Assembly (NCBI GenBank): GCA_963579995.1
Contig: CAUZIY010000062.1
Location: forward strand, 1 to 16,325
Direction: 5' to 3'
DNA length: 16,325 nt
DNA from: UBA6626 sp963579995
Lineage (GTDB): Bacteria; Planctomycetota; Phycisphaerae; Phycisphaerales; Phycisphaeraceae
Shown piece after piece: positions 1 to 12,800 of this stretch. The notes beneath the pieces are model-generated. The model saw only the letters and a list, made by a program, of their open reading frames with translations, was not told where the DNA came from and did no database searches. How positions within the stretch are numbered: the stretch's first letter is position 1; each line of letters opens with the position of its first letter. Position numbers and translations under genes: made by a program.

Positions 1-20
1 CGCTAAAATGGGACTTCTTT

Positions 21-41
21 ATCTGCCCCCTCCGGGCAGAT
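21..41. repeat. Perfect 8-bp inverted repeat inside the integrase remnant
   Basis: ATCTGCCC at 21-28 and GGGCAGAT at 34-41 are exact reverse complements around a 5-nt loop. No T tract follows on either strand, so this is not a convincing terminator. It lies in the stretch that looks inserted between Leu-Lys-Trp and Ala-Asp-Val-Asp-Trp of the integrase, and may be part of that insertion. Confidence 0.45.
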
Positions 42-345
42 GTGGACTGGGATAATGCAAGACTGACAGTTCGATCCCCAAAGACCGAGCACCACCCAGG
101 GCACGAACAACGGATCGTCCCAATTACGCCGCCATTGATGCGGCTACTCCAAGACCGTTTTGACTTTTCCCCAATTTTCCGTGAGCTTGTGGATGGGCCA
201 CAGCATGACCGTCAGTGGCCGGCATTACGCCAACAATGTTCCCGATGAATTGTTCGCCCGGGTCGCCGGACTCGGCAATGGTGCTAAAAGCAGCGCGCAC
301 CATAATGCGCACATGAAGTTGCACGAAACGGCCGGAAATGGGCAG

Positions 346-380
346 AAACAGAAAAGGGCCTCCGGCAAGGCAGGAAGCCC
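346..380 (-). terminator. Rho-independent terminator, probably of ssrA
   Basis: On the minus strand an 8-bp stem (GGGCTTCC pairing with GGAGGCCC, one G-U wobble) with a 9-nt loop is followed directly by TTTTCTGTTT. It starts about 60 nt past the tmRNA 3' end in the direction of ssrA transcription and is the only hairpin with a U tract nearby. It lies inside the open frame of the integrase remnant, which fits that frame having read into the ssrA locus. Confidence 0.65.
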
Positions 381-441
381 TAAGTCTTCTGTTGGCGGGA
401 ACTTTCCGAAGATTTCCGGGATTTCCGAGAACCACAAACAA

Positions 442-826
442 TGGAGCCGGGGGGATTCGAACCCCCGTCCCGTGACAGTCAGCAAGCCGCCTCTACACAC
501 ATAGTCGTTGGTTTAATCTTAGCGGGTTAGCCATCAACGACATCGTCTAACCAACCCAGCCCAAGAAAGTTTTAATCCGCCGGCGCTTAGACGCCGCCAT
601 TGGACGAGCTTGCTAATCGTTCGCCCAAATGCCGCCACAAGCAAGTGACATCAGGACGCGGCTGCAATCAAGCAGCCAGACGGGCCGGGGTATCAAACCC
701 GATCCGCGCCAAGACAGTATTGTCATCGGCAATTGTTATTTTGCACGTTGTTTAACCAGGAACCATACGTACACCTGGGTGTGCCACGACCCACCTTCCC
801 TATCCGGTCGATTGCCAATCGGCCCC
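442..826 (-). ncRNA. ssrA: tmRNA
   Basis: placeholder. Confidence 0.9.
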
Positions 827-3800
827 AATTGTCAAAGAACACTTGCCTCAATTATACCCGAACTGGACGCGCCGGAACAGGAACCATTAACAATATATTT
901 CAGCTCAATCACCAAGCTGCTCCGCCAGGATTGCCGGGGCCCATGATCAATGATTATGACAGGCTCTTATGCACCACCGGAAGCCTCTTGCTCAGCCAGT
1001 TGGTGATTGAGGACCAGCAAAGCGCTATTGTTATCACCAGCCACGTCAAGCAAGCCAAGCACATCCTGCACAATCTTCTCCTCTTCCACCTGCTCGTCAA
1101 CGAACCACTGAAGATGACTTTGTGTCGCATAGTCATTTTCATTCACGGCAAGTGCATACAGATCGTTGATTGATTTTGTGTTTTTTTGTTCATATGCAAG
1201 TGCTGTATCGAACACTTCGCGAACACTCTTGTAATCGATCCGGGGTTTTCCGACAGCAGCCAGATCAATTTGACCGCTGCGATCAATCAGGTAGCGAAAT
1301 AGTCGCATGGCATGATCAAGTTCTTCAGCTCGCTGGCGGTGCATCCACTTGGCGAATCCGAACAAGTTCTGGCCTTCGAAAAAGCTGGCCATGGCCAGAT
1401 AGTTGTAAGCCCCGCTCATTTCTTGATTGATCTGGTGGTTAAGTGCCCCTTCGACTGTTTTGCTTAACTTTGGCATATAGGTTTTTCCTTTGTCCGATAC
1501 CCTCGGTGACGACGTCAAAATTCAAGCCCGCCGGAACGCTTCGGTCCGCCTCCAGCAAACTAATATCTCTATCGGCCCTGAGAGGCGAGTTCCGTACTTA
1601 TAAGTATTTTTCAACCCTTATATCATACCAGATTTTCGCATACCCAAGGTGTCTAACGGACCATCGAACCAAAGGATTCCTGTCGCGGCGATGGGAGGGA
1701 TTCAACATGATGCCCGGCCAGCCACCTGGACCGCTGAGACCTCAAAGCACAATCGCTATACTCAATCCACCATGGGTAAATGGCGTGACCATCACAACCG
1801 TGTCCACGCAGTCATTGTCGGATGCCAACACCCTGATGGTCGGTGGCTGCATATTCGACGTAGTCAACAGGTGATTGCACCAGGAAAAGTCTGCCTTCCC
1901 GGAGGTGCCATGGAGATTGGAGAAACCCAACAAGAAGCAGCCATTCGTGAAACGCGTGAAGAGTTGGGCGTAGAAATCAAGCCAATCCGTTGCGTGTGGA
2001 ATCGCACCTATGAGGATAAACCGCTGGCCCTTTGGGCTTGGCTTGCGGAATTACAGGCATACACGTTCCGCACCAATCAACGTGAGGTCGCTGAAACAAT
2101 CTGGCTAACGACCGAGCAAGGCATCTGCCATCATGAAACCCTACCCTACCATGACCAGGTGATCCAAGCGATGGATGCAGCCGCATCCCAGATCATCTAG
2201 ACATCCGGTCAATATGTGCCAATGCCTCATCCATTGCCGAAGCGATAAACAGATGGTGGCGGTGCTTTTCCCTGGAAAACTGTAATTCATACAGGTGATC
2301 AAAGAAAGCCAACAGTCTGTCGTAAAAACCATTCGCATTGAGAAGCACAACGGGTTTATGGTGTCGGCGAAGTTGCCTGAGATTCAAGATCTCCATCAAC
2401 TCCTCCAGCGTACCCAAGCCCCCCGGTAACGCCACATAGGCATCGCTTCGCTGTTCCATCAATGCCTTGCGCTCCCGCATGCCCTCCGTGATTACAATCT
2501 CATGGCATGCAGGCTCTTGTGAACCACCATCAGCCATAAATTCCGGCATCATACCAATGACTTGTCCGCCATTACCAGCAGTAGCACGAGCGACAGCCCC
2601 CATCAGGCCCCGTCGACCAAGAGCCTGACCAAATTGATGAGCCAAATCAAAACAACAGCGATCAACATGGTTGCTAGACGAACAATACACGCAGATTGCC
2701 TGACCCATGACTAGTCCTCCAAGCCGTACTGGGCATCATACCGTCGACCCCATGACCATACGATGTAATTGGCACAGCCCGATCAATCCGCTACAACATC
2801 CAACACCATGAAATCCAAGGCAACAAAGCGATCCGTGACCCTACCACGGGGATTCCGCGCCGCGGGGACTGCGTGCGGCATCAAGGGTTCTCGGTCACCG
2901 GATATCGCACTCATCACTTCAGACGCAGCTTGCGTTGCCGCTGGTGTTTTCACACAGAACAAGTGTTGTGGTGCCCCGGTCATCGTCGCCCAGCGTCATC
3001 TAAGTCAACCACAGATCCGAGCCATTGTCTGTAATAGTGGCAACGCCAATGTTGCGACCGGCTCCCGGGGCATTGATGATGCAATCGCAATGTCCCAGCA
3101 GGTGGCCAAGGGCCTCAATTGCAAGGCCAACCAGGTGCTGCCAAGTTCCACCGGTGTCATTGGCCGCCACTTACCCATGGATCGCATCAACAGGGGAATT
3201 GCCGCTGTCCTGTCAAAGACTTCAACCGGATCGGCTGCGGACATGGCCGCTGGCCGCGCCATCCTGACAACCGACCTAGTCACCAAATCGTCTTACCGGC
3301 GCATCCCCATTGGTCGCAAGCAAGTCACGATCGGAGCGATTGCCAAGGGCAGTGGAATGATTGCCCCCAACATGGCGACCATGCTCTCATTTATCACGAC
3401 AGACGCAGCAATTACCCGTTCGGCATTGACCAAAGCACTTAACCAAGCCGTCCAAACCACATTCAATCGTATCAGCATTGATCAGCACGCCAGTCCAAGC
3501 GACATGGTTTTGATTCTGGCCAACGCAGAAGCAGGCAATCCGCGCATCAAGATTGACAGCTCTGCCTTGCGGAAATTCCAGGTTGCCTTGACAAATCTGT
3601 GCAGTGATTTGGCCTATCAGATCGTTCAAGATGGCGAAGGGGCAACGAAAGTATTCCGTGTCCGGGTCCGTGGTGCCCGCAACGAAAAGGATGCAGATCG
3701 TATTGCCAAGACAATCATTGATAGCCCGTTGGTAAAAACGGCCGTACACGGCGCGGACCCAAACTGGGGGCGTATCACTACCGCCGCAGGCAATAGTGGT

Positions 3801-6800
3801 GCTGTAATTGATCCTGCGCGGATGAGTCTAAGTATTGGCGATGGCAAAGGGGTTAGCGTATTCAATCGTGGTCGCCCGGTAGGCTTAACCCCCCAAACCA
3901 TACGCAATCTCAACCGCATCATGGCCGGCAAACACATCCTCTTTACTCTCCACATCGGCATGGGCAAAGCAACCACCGAATGGTTAGGTTGCGATCTGTC
4001 ACGTCAATACGTGACCATCAACGCCGACTACACGACGTAAACGAATGTCACAGGCAAATCAAACTCTCTCCTATCTATTCGCCGAAATGTCCGATGTACT
4101 GGAAATCCTCGGCGTCGACCGTTTCCGCGTGAATGCATTTCGCCGTGCATCACGCGTGCTGGATGGACTGACCGACGACATCGCGTCGATCGGACCTGAC
4201 ATCAAGGCATTGACCGGCATCGAAGGCATCGGCAAAGGTACTGCACAACGCATCGCGGAATTTCTTGAAACGGGAAATATCAGTGACCGCGAGAAACTAA
4301 TGTCCCAGATTCCGGAGGGGCTGATGGAACTACTCTCAATACCGGGGCTGGGGCCAAAAACGATTGGCCTTATCTGGAAACAGGCGGGGGTTGAAAGCTT
4401 GGGCGACTTGAAGGAACAACTTCAGCATGACGACCTGGCGGAACTACCGGGTCTTGGTCCAAAAAAACTGGAGAACATTCGAAAGAGCATAAGCTTTGCC
4501 GAATCCAGCAGTGATCGTGTTCATCTCGGCACTGCCATGTCACTGGCACATTGGTTTGTATCCAAGTTCGTTGAATTTAATGAAGTACAACAGGTGGAAT
4601 ATGCAGGAAGTCTGCGGCGCGGCCAAGAGACGATAGGCGATGTCGACCTGATCGTGGCCGCCGATCCCAAAAGCGCAAAGACAATCTCAGATGCATTTAA
4701 AAGCCTGACCCCAGTAACAGAAGTGCTAGTAAATGGCACGACCAAAACATCCGTTCGGACAACCGATGGATTGCAAGTCGACCTGCGTATTGTGCCGCCG
4801 GAAAGCTACGGTGCAGCACTGATGTACTTTACCGGGTCAAAAGAGCACAACATTGTCATGCGCCAAAGAGCCATTAGCCGCAAGATGCGTCTCAATGAAT
4901 ACGGATTGCTCAAGGGGAAAATGACGGTTGCGGGCAGAACTGAAAAAGAGATCTACCAGGCCCTTGATCTGGCACCGATCCCACCTGAACTACGCGAAAA
5001 CCGTGGCGAGTTCAACCTGGCTGAATCCGATGAACTGCCTCATCTGATCAAGCTGAGTGATATTCGATCCGAACTACACGCCCACACAATCGCGAGTGAT
5101 GGCAAATGGACGATCAAAGAACTTGCATTGGCCGCAGCCGAACGGGGATTTCATACCATTGCAGTCACCGATCATTCCAAAGGACAAGCCCAAGCCAACG
5201 GGCTGACCAACGAGCGACTTGAACAACATATTTCAGAAATCCGACAGGTGGCTGACCAATTGAAAAAGAATATCACCATCCTTGCCGGCAGCGAGGTCGA
5301 CATCCTGTCGGATGGCAAACTTGATTACCCAAACAGTCTTCTTGAACAACTGGACGTGGTGGTCGCCAGTCCACATGCAGCACTTTCCCAGGACCCCAAG
5401 AAAGCAACGACCCGCCTCATACAGGCAATCGAAAACCCCCACGTCACGATACTTGGCCATCCCACCGGTCGGCTCCTCCTGCGACGTAAAGGGCTCTCGC
5501 CAGACATGCGGCAGGTTATTGCAGCCGCATATGAACGTGGCATTGCAATCGAAATAAATGCCAATACATGGCGGCTTGACCTGCGTGATACACATGCCCG
5601 CGCAGCAATTGAAGCCGGCGTCAAACTGTCAATCAACACCGACGCTCATGGCCCGGGCGATATGGATCAACTGCTTTTCGGGGTTATGACTGCTAGGCGG
5701 GCCGGCGCGACGAAACATGATGTTATCAACTGCTTATCACGCGAAGCATTAAACCGGTGGATCAAAGGGACCAAACTGTCGTTGTAATTCTCTAAGAACC
5801 ATTCCGCTTCAAGAGCCATGACAGTTCTTCTGATTTTGTTCGCCAAGCACCAAACCCGACAATACATGTCCCCATGGTGACCATCACGACCAGGAGCAGG
5901 CCAGCCTGTAATTTCGTGATGGCATGAACATCGACCCTGAACACAATCGGCCACAGAACAACGGCCATGACCAAAGTCATGATTGCCGATTTCAACCAGC
6001 TGCGGCGCACATCACGATCCACTGGAGAATTAACGTGCCTACCTACTGCCCGCAAGAGAAAAACGACCTGTACCACGGCACAGGCCGCCGTTGACCAAGC
6101 CAGGCCTGAGGTACCCAGGAACCAGATCAAGGTGAGGTTCAGGCAGAGATTGCAACCCACCATGCCGATACTAATTCGCAGCGGCGTATGAACATCCTTG
6201 ACCGCGTAAAAAGCACGCGTCAATACATGAACAACCGAATAAGCCCAGACAGCCGCCGCATAACCGAAAAGGACAACAGCAATTAACTGCACACCCTTTT
6301 CCTCGACACGGCCATATTCAAAAATAATTCGGGTCAATGGCACTCGTACCAGGATCAGACCCACACTGGCCGGCAAACCAATAAATACCGCCAGGCGCAA
6401 GCCACGCTGCAGAATTGCCCGCAGTTCATCGGAACCGGGCGATTCATGACCTTCATCTGCCTTTTTCGCAGCTGCTCGAGACAGAGCGGGAAAGATTGCC
6501 GTTGCAATTGCGATGCCAAATACGCCCAGTGGGAACTGGTACAGACGCTGCGCAAAAACCAGAGCCGCCGCTGCACCTTCAGACCGGATGGGATAATCCA
6601 CCTGCCAACCCAAAACATCCATCATCGCACCACCACCGGCCTTGGGTGAAAAGTAGAACGCAATTAACACATCCAGCAATGTATTTACCTGGAATACTGA
6701 CAACGCCATGATCATGGGCAACATCGTCCATGCCATGGATCGCAAGGGGGCAGCAGTACCGCGTAAGACTGTGGTTAAAGGGCTGGTCGCTGTCGTTGCC

Positions 6801-9800
6801 ACAATCTGCCAGATTAATTGCACAACTCCCGCAACCAGCACGCAAATTGCCACAATAAATATACTGGTGCGTGGTTCCGCCGTACCTCCCAAACATAAAT
6901 AAATCCCGCTAATCATGACCAGGTTAAGCAGGATTGGCGTTGCCGCCGTAGAACCGAATCGGCCGTGGACTTGAAGAATGCCACCCAGCAACGCAACGAT
7001 GCAGACAAACGGCATATAGGGCAACATGGTCATGGCTAATCTAATGGCCAGCGAAGCATCGGCACTCCACTGCCCCCCGGTCAACATTGCCCAAAGGACC
7101 AGTTCGCCAATCACCACAATCCCACCAAGCACGATGAACAATAGTGCCACACAGGCCGAGGCCAAGCGGCGTGCCACAGCAGGGTCACGACGCAACTGGC
7201 TCGAATAGATCGGAATAAACGCGGAACTCAATGCGCCTTCACCAAACAAGCGGCGAAACAGATTCGGCACAATAAAACCGATCATAAAGGCACTCGACAC
7301 ACCACTGATACCAAAAACCATTCCCAGAGCCGACTCCCGTAATAAACCGGTGATGCGCGACACGAAGGTAAATAAGCCCACCACGACGGCCTGCCCCACA
7401 AAGGCCCCCTGGTCCACCGCGGCGGCGCTGGTTTTACATGGCCGGGTTGCAATCGGCCATGTCCAGACGGCTACTCCCATGACCATGCACCCCGCCAAAT
7501 CAGCAATCAAATCCGCAAGATCGAATGTTCGGCCAAACGGTGCCAACGGCTGGCTCAGTTCATCGACAAACGCGTAACCACAGACCACCAAGCCACTGGA
7601 AATAATGTTGCTGCGTCGTGTTCCCCCAAACAGTACCGCATGGATGAGAAGCCATACCAGCCCACCATACATGCTGAAATGGATCAACTTGTCGATCACA
7701 CCCGGTGGAAAGCTCTCGATTTCCACGACAAGCCGCGGCCAATGTGTCACAATCGCCAATGCCGGCCAATAAACTGCCAGGACGAAACGCGCCCAGCGGC
7801 GTAGAACTGACGCCTGAACTGACTGAGCACTACACGGGGTCGTGGTCGTAGCCATGGACTGAAGTCACTGGTGATCACAGAGGGCCACACGCGGGAGATA
7901 CCCGTCACCTCACACGGCAGGTAATAAGCCCAGGTCCTATCCGCCAACCCTATTGATTGGATCCACGGACATCGAATGGATTTACATTGAATGCACGCGT
8001 TGGGCAACAGGCTTGGACATTACAGAAACTTGAGGTTTACCATCCGGCGACTTTAATGGTTCCTTAGGACACTGAGCCATGATGGCTGCGGCAAGCTGCT
8101 GATAGTCATCAGCACCATGGCAGTTTGGTTCGTAGTCAAAAATCGTCTTGCCAAAACTGGGACATTCCGCCAGCTTGATGTTGCGGCGAACAACCGGTTT
8201 GAGAATCTGTGCATTGCACCAAGGCGTGCCACCTTTCTGGGCTTGATTCAAGAAAGAAGCCAAGTCTGACATCACCTCCTGAGCAAGCAGTGTCTGCGGC
8301 TCGTGCATACATACCAGAATGCCTGAAACAAATAGATCTGGGTTAAAAGATTGACCAATTAATCCCACCGTTTCAAGCAACTTTGACAGACCTTGCAACG
8401 CCAGGAAGTGTGGCTGCATCGGCACAATCACTTCCTGCGCCAAGATCAGTGCATTGATCGTTGCCAACCCCAGACTGGGCGGACAATCAATCATGACATA
8501 GTCAAATGGTTCTCCATTGGGGCCCGCTTGGGTCCCCGACGTGCCCCGGATCAATGAATCGCACCTTTCCTTGAGCATTTTCTGAGCAACACCCGTTACC
8601 ATCTTGGGCGCCAACTCCGCATCCAAGCCCGCCAGATTCACATGACCCGGTAAAACATAAAGCTGATCATTTATCTTTTGGACCACATCACGTGCAGCCA
8701 CGTCATCACGGGTCATCAAATCATATATTGTTAAATCAATCTGTTCTGGATCAACCCCCAGATGTATTGTGAGGTGTGCCTGTGGATCCAGGTCAATCAA
8801 GAGTGTACGTTGACCCAAAATCGCCCAAGCTGCCCCCAGACTGACCGCACTGGTCGTCTTGCCCACGCCCCCTTTCTGGTTCATCATTGCGATGATACGC
8901 GGCTGGCCACTGATCTGGGTCACATTGCCTCCCTACATAAAACGTCGGGGCCCAGTATAGTCAATTTGGCATCCCAGCAGCCGTTCATTATCATCCGCAC
9001 CTTGGAATTAAGATGTGTGAAGGATTTTATCAATGGCCACAACAGGCAAAATTTCGCAGGTAATTGGCTCAACATTCGATGCTCGGTTTCCCGAGGACGA
9101 TCTACCGGACATTTACAATGCATTGCACCTCAAGCACTCCCAGGGGGGAGTTGACTTGGACCTGGTCGGCGAGGTTCAAACGCATCTCGGCGGCGGACAG
9201 GTCCGGGCCGTGGCCCTTGGGTCCACAGACGGTGTGGCACGTGGGATGGAGGTTGTTGATACCGGTAGCCCGGTCAAAGTGCCGGTGGGAGAAGGTGTTC
9301 TTGGCCGTGTATTCAACCTGTTGGGCCATACAATCGATCGCAAAGGCGACCTCGAGACCGACGATTCGCGCGGGATCCACCAGGCACCGCCTAAATTCAC
9401 CTCGCTGAACCCCAAAACTGAGATCTTGGAAACCGGGATTAAGGTCATTGACCTGCTGTGCCCCTTTGTCCGTGGTGGCAAAATCGGCCTGTTCGGCGGA
9501 GCGGGTGTTGGCAAGACCGTCATCATCCAGGAAATGATCGCCCGAATCGCTCGCGAACATGGTGGTTATTCGGTATTCGCTGGCGTCGGCGAACGTACCC
9601 GCGAGGGCAACGATTTGTGGCTGGAGATGCAGGAGACAACATTTAAGGACGCCGACGGTAATGAAAGACCCGTGCTTGACCGGGTGGCCATGGTTTTCGG
9701 CCAGATGAACGAACCACCCGGCGCACGTCTGCGCGTAGCGCTTGCAGCGCTGGCTATGTGCGAAGACTTCCGGGACAAATCCGGGAAGGAAACACTGTTG

Positions 9801-12800
9801 TTCATCGATAACATTTTCCGTTTCACGCAGGCTGGCTCTGAAGTGTCCGCTCTACTGGGGCGCATGCCATCGGCAGTAGGCTATCAACCCACACTGTCAA
9901 CGGAAATGGGCGAGTTGCAGGAACGGATCACCTCCACCGACAAAGGTGCAATCACCTCGGTACAAGCCATTTATGTACCGGCAGACGATTTGACTGATCC
10001 GGCCCCCGCCACCACCTTCAGTCACCTTGACGCCTTCGTCGTACTATCACGTGCGATCACGGAAAAGGGAATTTATCCCGCCGTCGATCCGCTCGCATCC
10101 ACCAGCAGGATTCTTGAACCGGATGTGATCGGCCAGGAACACTACGACGTTAGCCGCCGCGTGCAGGAGATCCTGCAACGCTATAAAAGCCTCCAAGATA
10201 TCATCGCCATTCTTGGCGTCGACGAGCTTTCCGAAGAGGATAAATTAATCGTGGCTCGAGCCCGCAAGATGGAACGATTTCTCTCCCAAGCTTTCTTAGT
10301 GGCTGAGCAGTTCACCGGCATTCCTGGTGTTTATACCTCGCTTGAAGACACGATTACCAGCTTTAAGCAAATCTGTGACGGCGAAGGTGATGAACTGCCT
10401 GAATCGGCGTTCATGTACGTCGGCACCCTCGATGATGCCCGCGAAAAGGCCGCCAAGATGGCGGCTGAGGGGTAATCGACTGCAGGGAGCCCCGGCCCGG
10501 ACCAGATTCGTAGGAATTCGCAAGTCTCCTGCATGTTTTGCAGTGCACTTATCGACCACGGAACTTGAGACCGATGGGCGAACTGACCTTGAAGCCAGCG
10601 ATTGAACTGGCTGGCATGATCCAGCGCAGGGAAGTTGGGTCCGAGGAACTACTCAGCTTACATCTGGATCGATATCAGCAATTCAATTCTCAGTTGAACG
10701 CCGTTGTTTTTTGCCAAATTGATAAAGCCCGGGACCGTGCTCAGGCAGCGGACACGGCCGTGGCCCGGGGGCAGATATGGGGACCCCTGCACGGACTACC
10801 AATGACGGTCAAGGACAGCTTTGACTGGGTGGGATCGCCTTCAACCTGGGGGATTCCGGCTTTACGGGATAACTATCCCAAAAAAGACGCCGTCACGGTT
10901 GAGCGGCTCCAAGCTGCAGGCGCAATCATTTACGGTAAGACCAATGTCCCCCTAAAACTTGCAGACTGGCAGAGTTTTAACGAAATCTACGGCACGACAA
11001 ACAACCCTTGGGACCTGTCGCGTTCACCGGGTGGGTCTTCGGGTGCAGCCGCGGTGGCCTTGGCCACAGGAATGGCCAGCCTCGAGATTGGCAGCGATAT
11101 CGGGGCTTCGATTCGTAACCCAGCGCATTATTGTGGTATTTTCGGCCACAAGCCCACCATGGGCATCGTACCCCTCCAGGGACACCAACTGCCCCATGAC
11201 CATACTTTCTGCGACATCATGGTCGGTGGGCCGCTAGCTCGATCGGCTGCTGATCTGACCATGGCCCTTAACGTGCTGGCTGGTGCGGCGGAACCGGAAC
11301 ATATGGGCTGGCAGCTCAAATTGCCGCCTCCGAGAAAATCGAGGCTCTCAGATTTCAAAGTCGGTGTCATGCTTCAAAGCCCGGCTTGTGTACAGGATGA
11401 CACGCTGACTGAGCAGTTGGAGATTACGGTTGATGCACTGGATCGCGCTGGTGTACAGATCGACCGCAGTGCTCGACCCAACATTGACATGCAACGATGC
11501 CAGCATGTCTACATGATGCTTCTTCGCGCCACGCTCGGAACGAACCTTAGCGACGAAGAGTTCGAGGCCAAATGCATACGAGCAAAAAACAGGAACGCCG
11601 ATGACCGCTCATGCCACGCGTACATGGAACGTGGCGCAAGCATGCATCACCGTGATTGGTGGCAGTTGCACAATGAACGTGAAGCCATGCGCATCCGCTG
11701 GGCTGAATTCTTTAACGACCATGATCTTTTGCTATGTCCTACTGCAGCTTCGACTGCTTTCCCGCACGACCACCAAGGCGAGCGTGCAGACCGCACGATT
11801 GAAATTAACGGGCGTCAGGAACCGGTGACTGACCAATTATTCTGGGCAGGTCTTTGCGGAGTGGTCTATCTACCGTCAACCGTAGTCCCGGCAGGACTGA
11901 CCCGCCAAGGCCTGCCCTGCGGCCTACAGATTGTGGCAGGATATCTTGAGGACCTTACCGCCCTTGAATTTGCCCGTTTAATGGAGCAGGAAATCGGTGG
12001 ATTTACGGCAGTGCCAGGATACAAGTAAGGATTGATCAGGGTCATGGGCACCCATTGCCCGGCATGGGTGCCCCCCCATTTAACGATGCTTTAGCGTCTG
12101 CATTAATCGATCATAACGGCTCCTAATGCCGTCTGGATCCGGTATGTCTTCAAGTATTGATTCATTGCCGCCAGCGTTTCGGTAATGGCTGATATACATC
12201 TTCTTGACCACATCAAACAAGTCCCGTGACCGCATCAATTGAATAACCGCATCACCAATATGCGCGATTTGGACCGCGTCAGCATGGCGCAATGGTTGAT
12301 CAACTGCATCAAAATCCTCTGGCCGCTTGGGGCTGGAACGGAGAAATTCCCGCCTGGGCTTACATGCATCCTCCAACTCATTGAAGGCCGTGACCTGCGC
12401 ACTGTGCATGCTGGTATTGTTTCGGTTCATACAACCTAACAGCAACACGTATCCGCCAAGATCGGCCACCGCAACGAGGATATCCAGGCAGTGACCAGCC
12501 GCCACCGGATGACCCTCGCTGTATTCAATCAATGGCAAGGCCAGCGGACCCTTGGCGGCCCACGGGTGACGCGGTGGATAGTTTCCACGCCGTACACCAG
12601 GTCGACGCCAAAAAGCGTCGGGGATCGCCCCAATCGTCTTACGCACTGGTGTTTTGGTGGGATCATAGGCGCCAAAATCATATTTTCCGAGCCCCGTATG
12701 GGAAGGCATAATCAACGTGCCCGCCGTTCCCACAGTTTCAAGAAGGGCGTCGACCACCGCGGCGGCGCCTCTTTCCACATATCCAAAGGAACTCAATGAT

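Larger units (their letters stand above)
3..504 (+). pseudogene. Decayed tyrosine recombinase (phage-type integrase), C-terminal part
   Basis: This is a remnant of a site-specific tyrosine recombinase of the type common in planctomycetes, cut by the window edge. Positions 3-163 (frame 3) encode the strand around VDWDNARLTVRSPKTEHH and the following RIVPITP, typical of the region before the second catalytic block. Homology then jumps to frame 1 at about 160, where MGHSMTVSGRHYANN carries the C-terminal G-H and the likely nucleophile Tyr. The roughly 80-100 residues normally between them, with the H-x-x-R block, are absent, so the gene should be inactive. There is also an apparent 8-codon insertion after Leu-Lys-Trp at 3-11. 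Recognisable family sequence ends near 285, but the frame stays open to 504, entering ssrA antisense as SRGDSNPRP. I see this as the scar of an element integrated at ssrA. The exact end is uncertain. Confidence 0.62.
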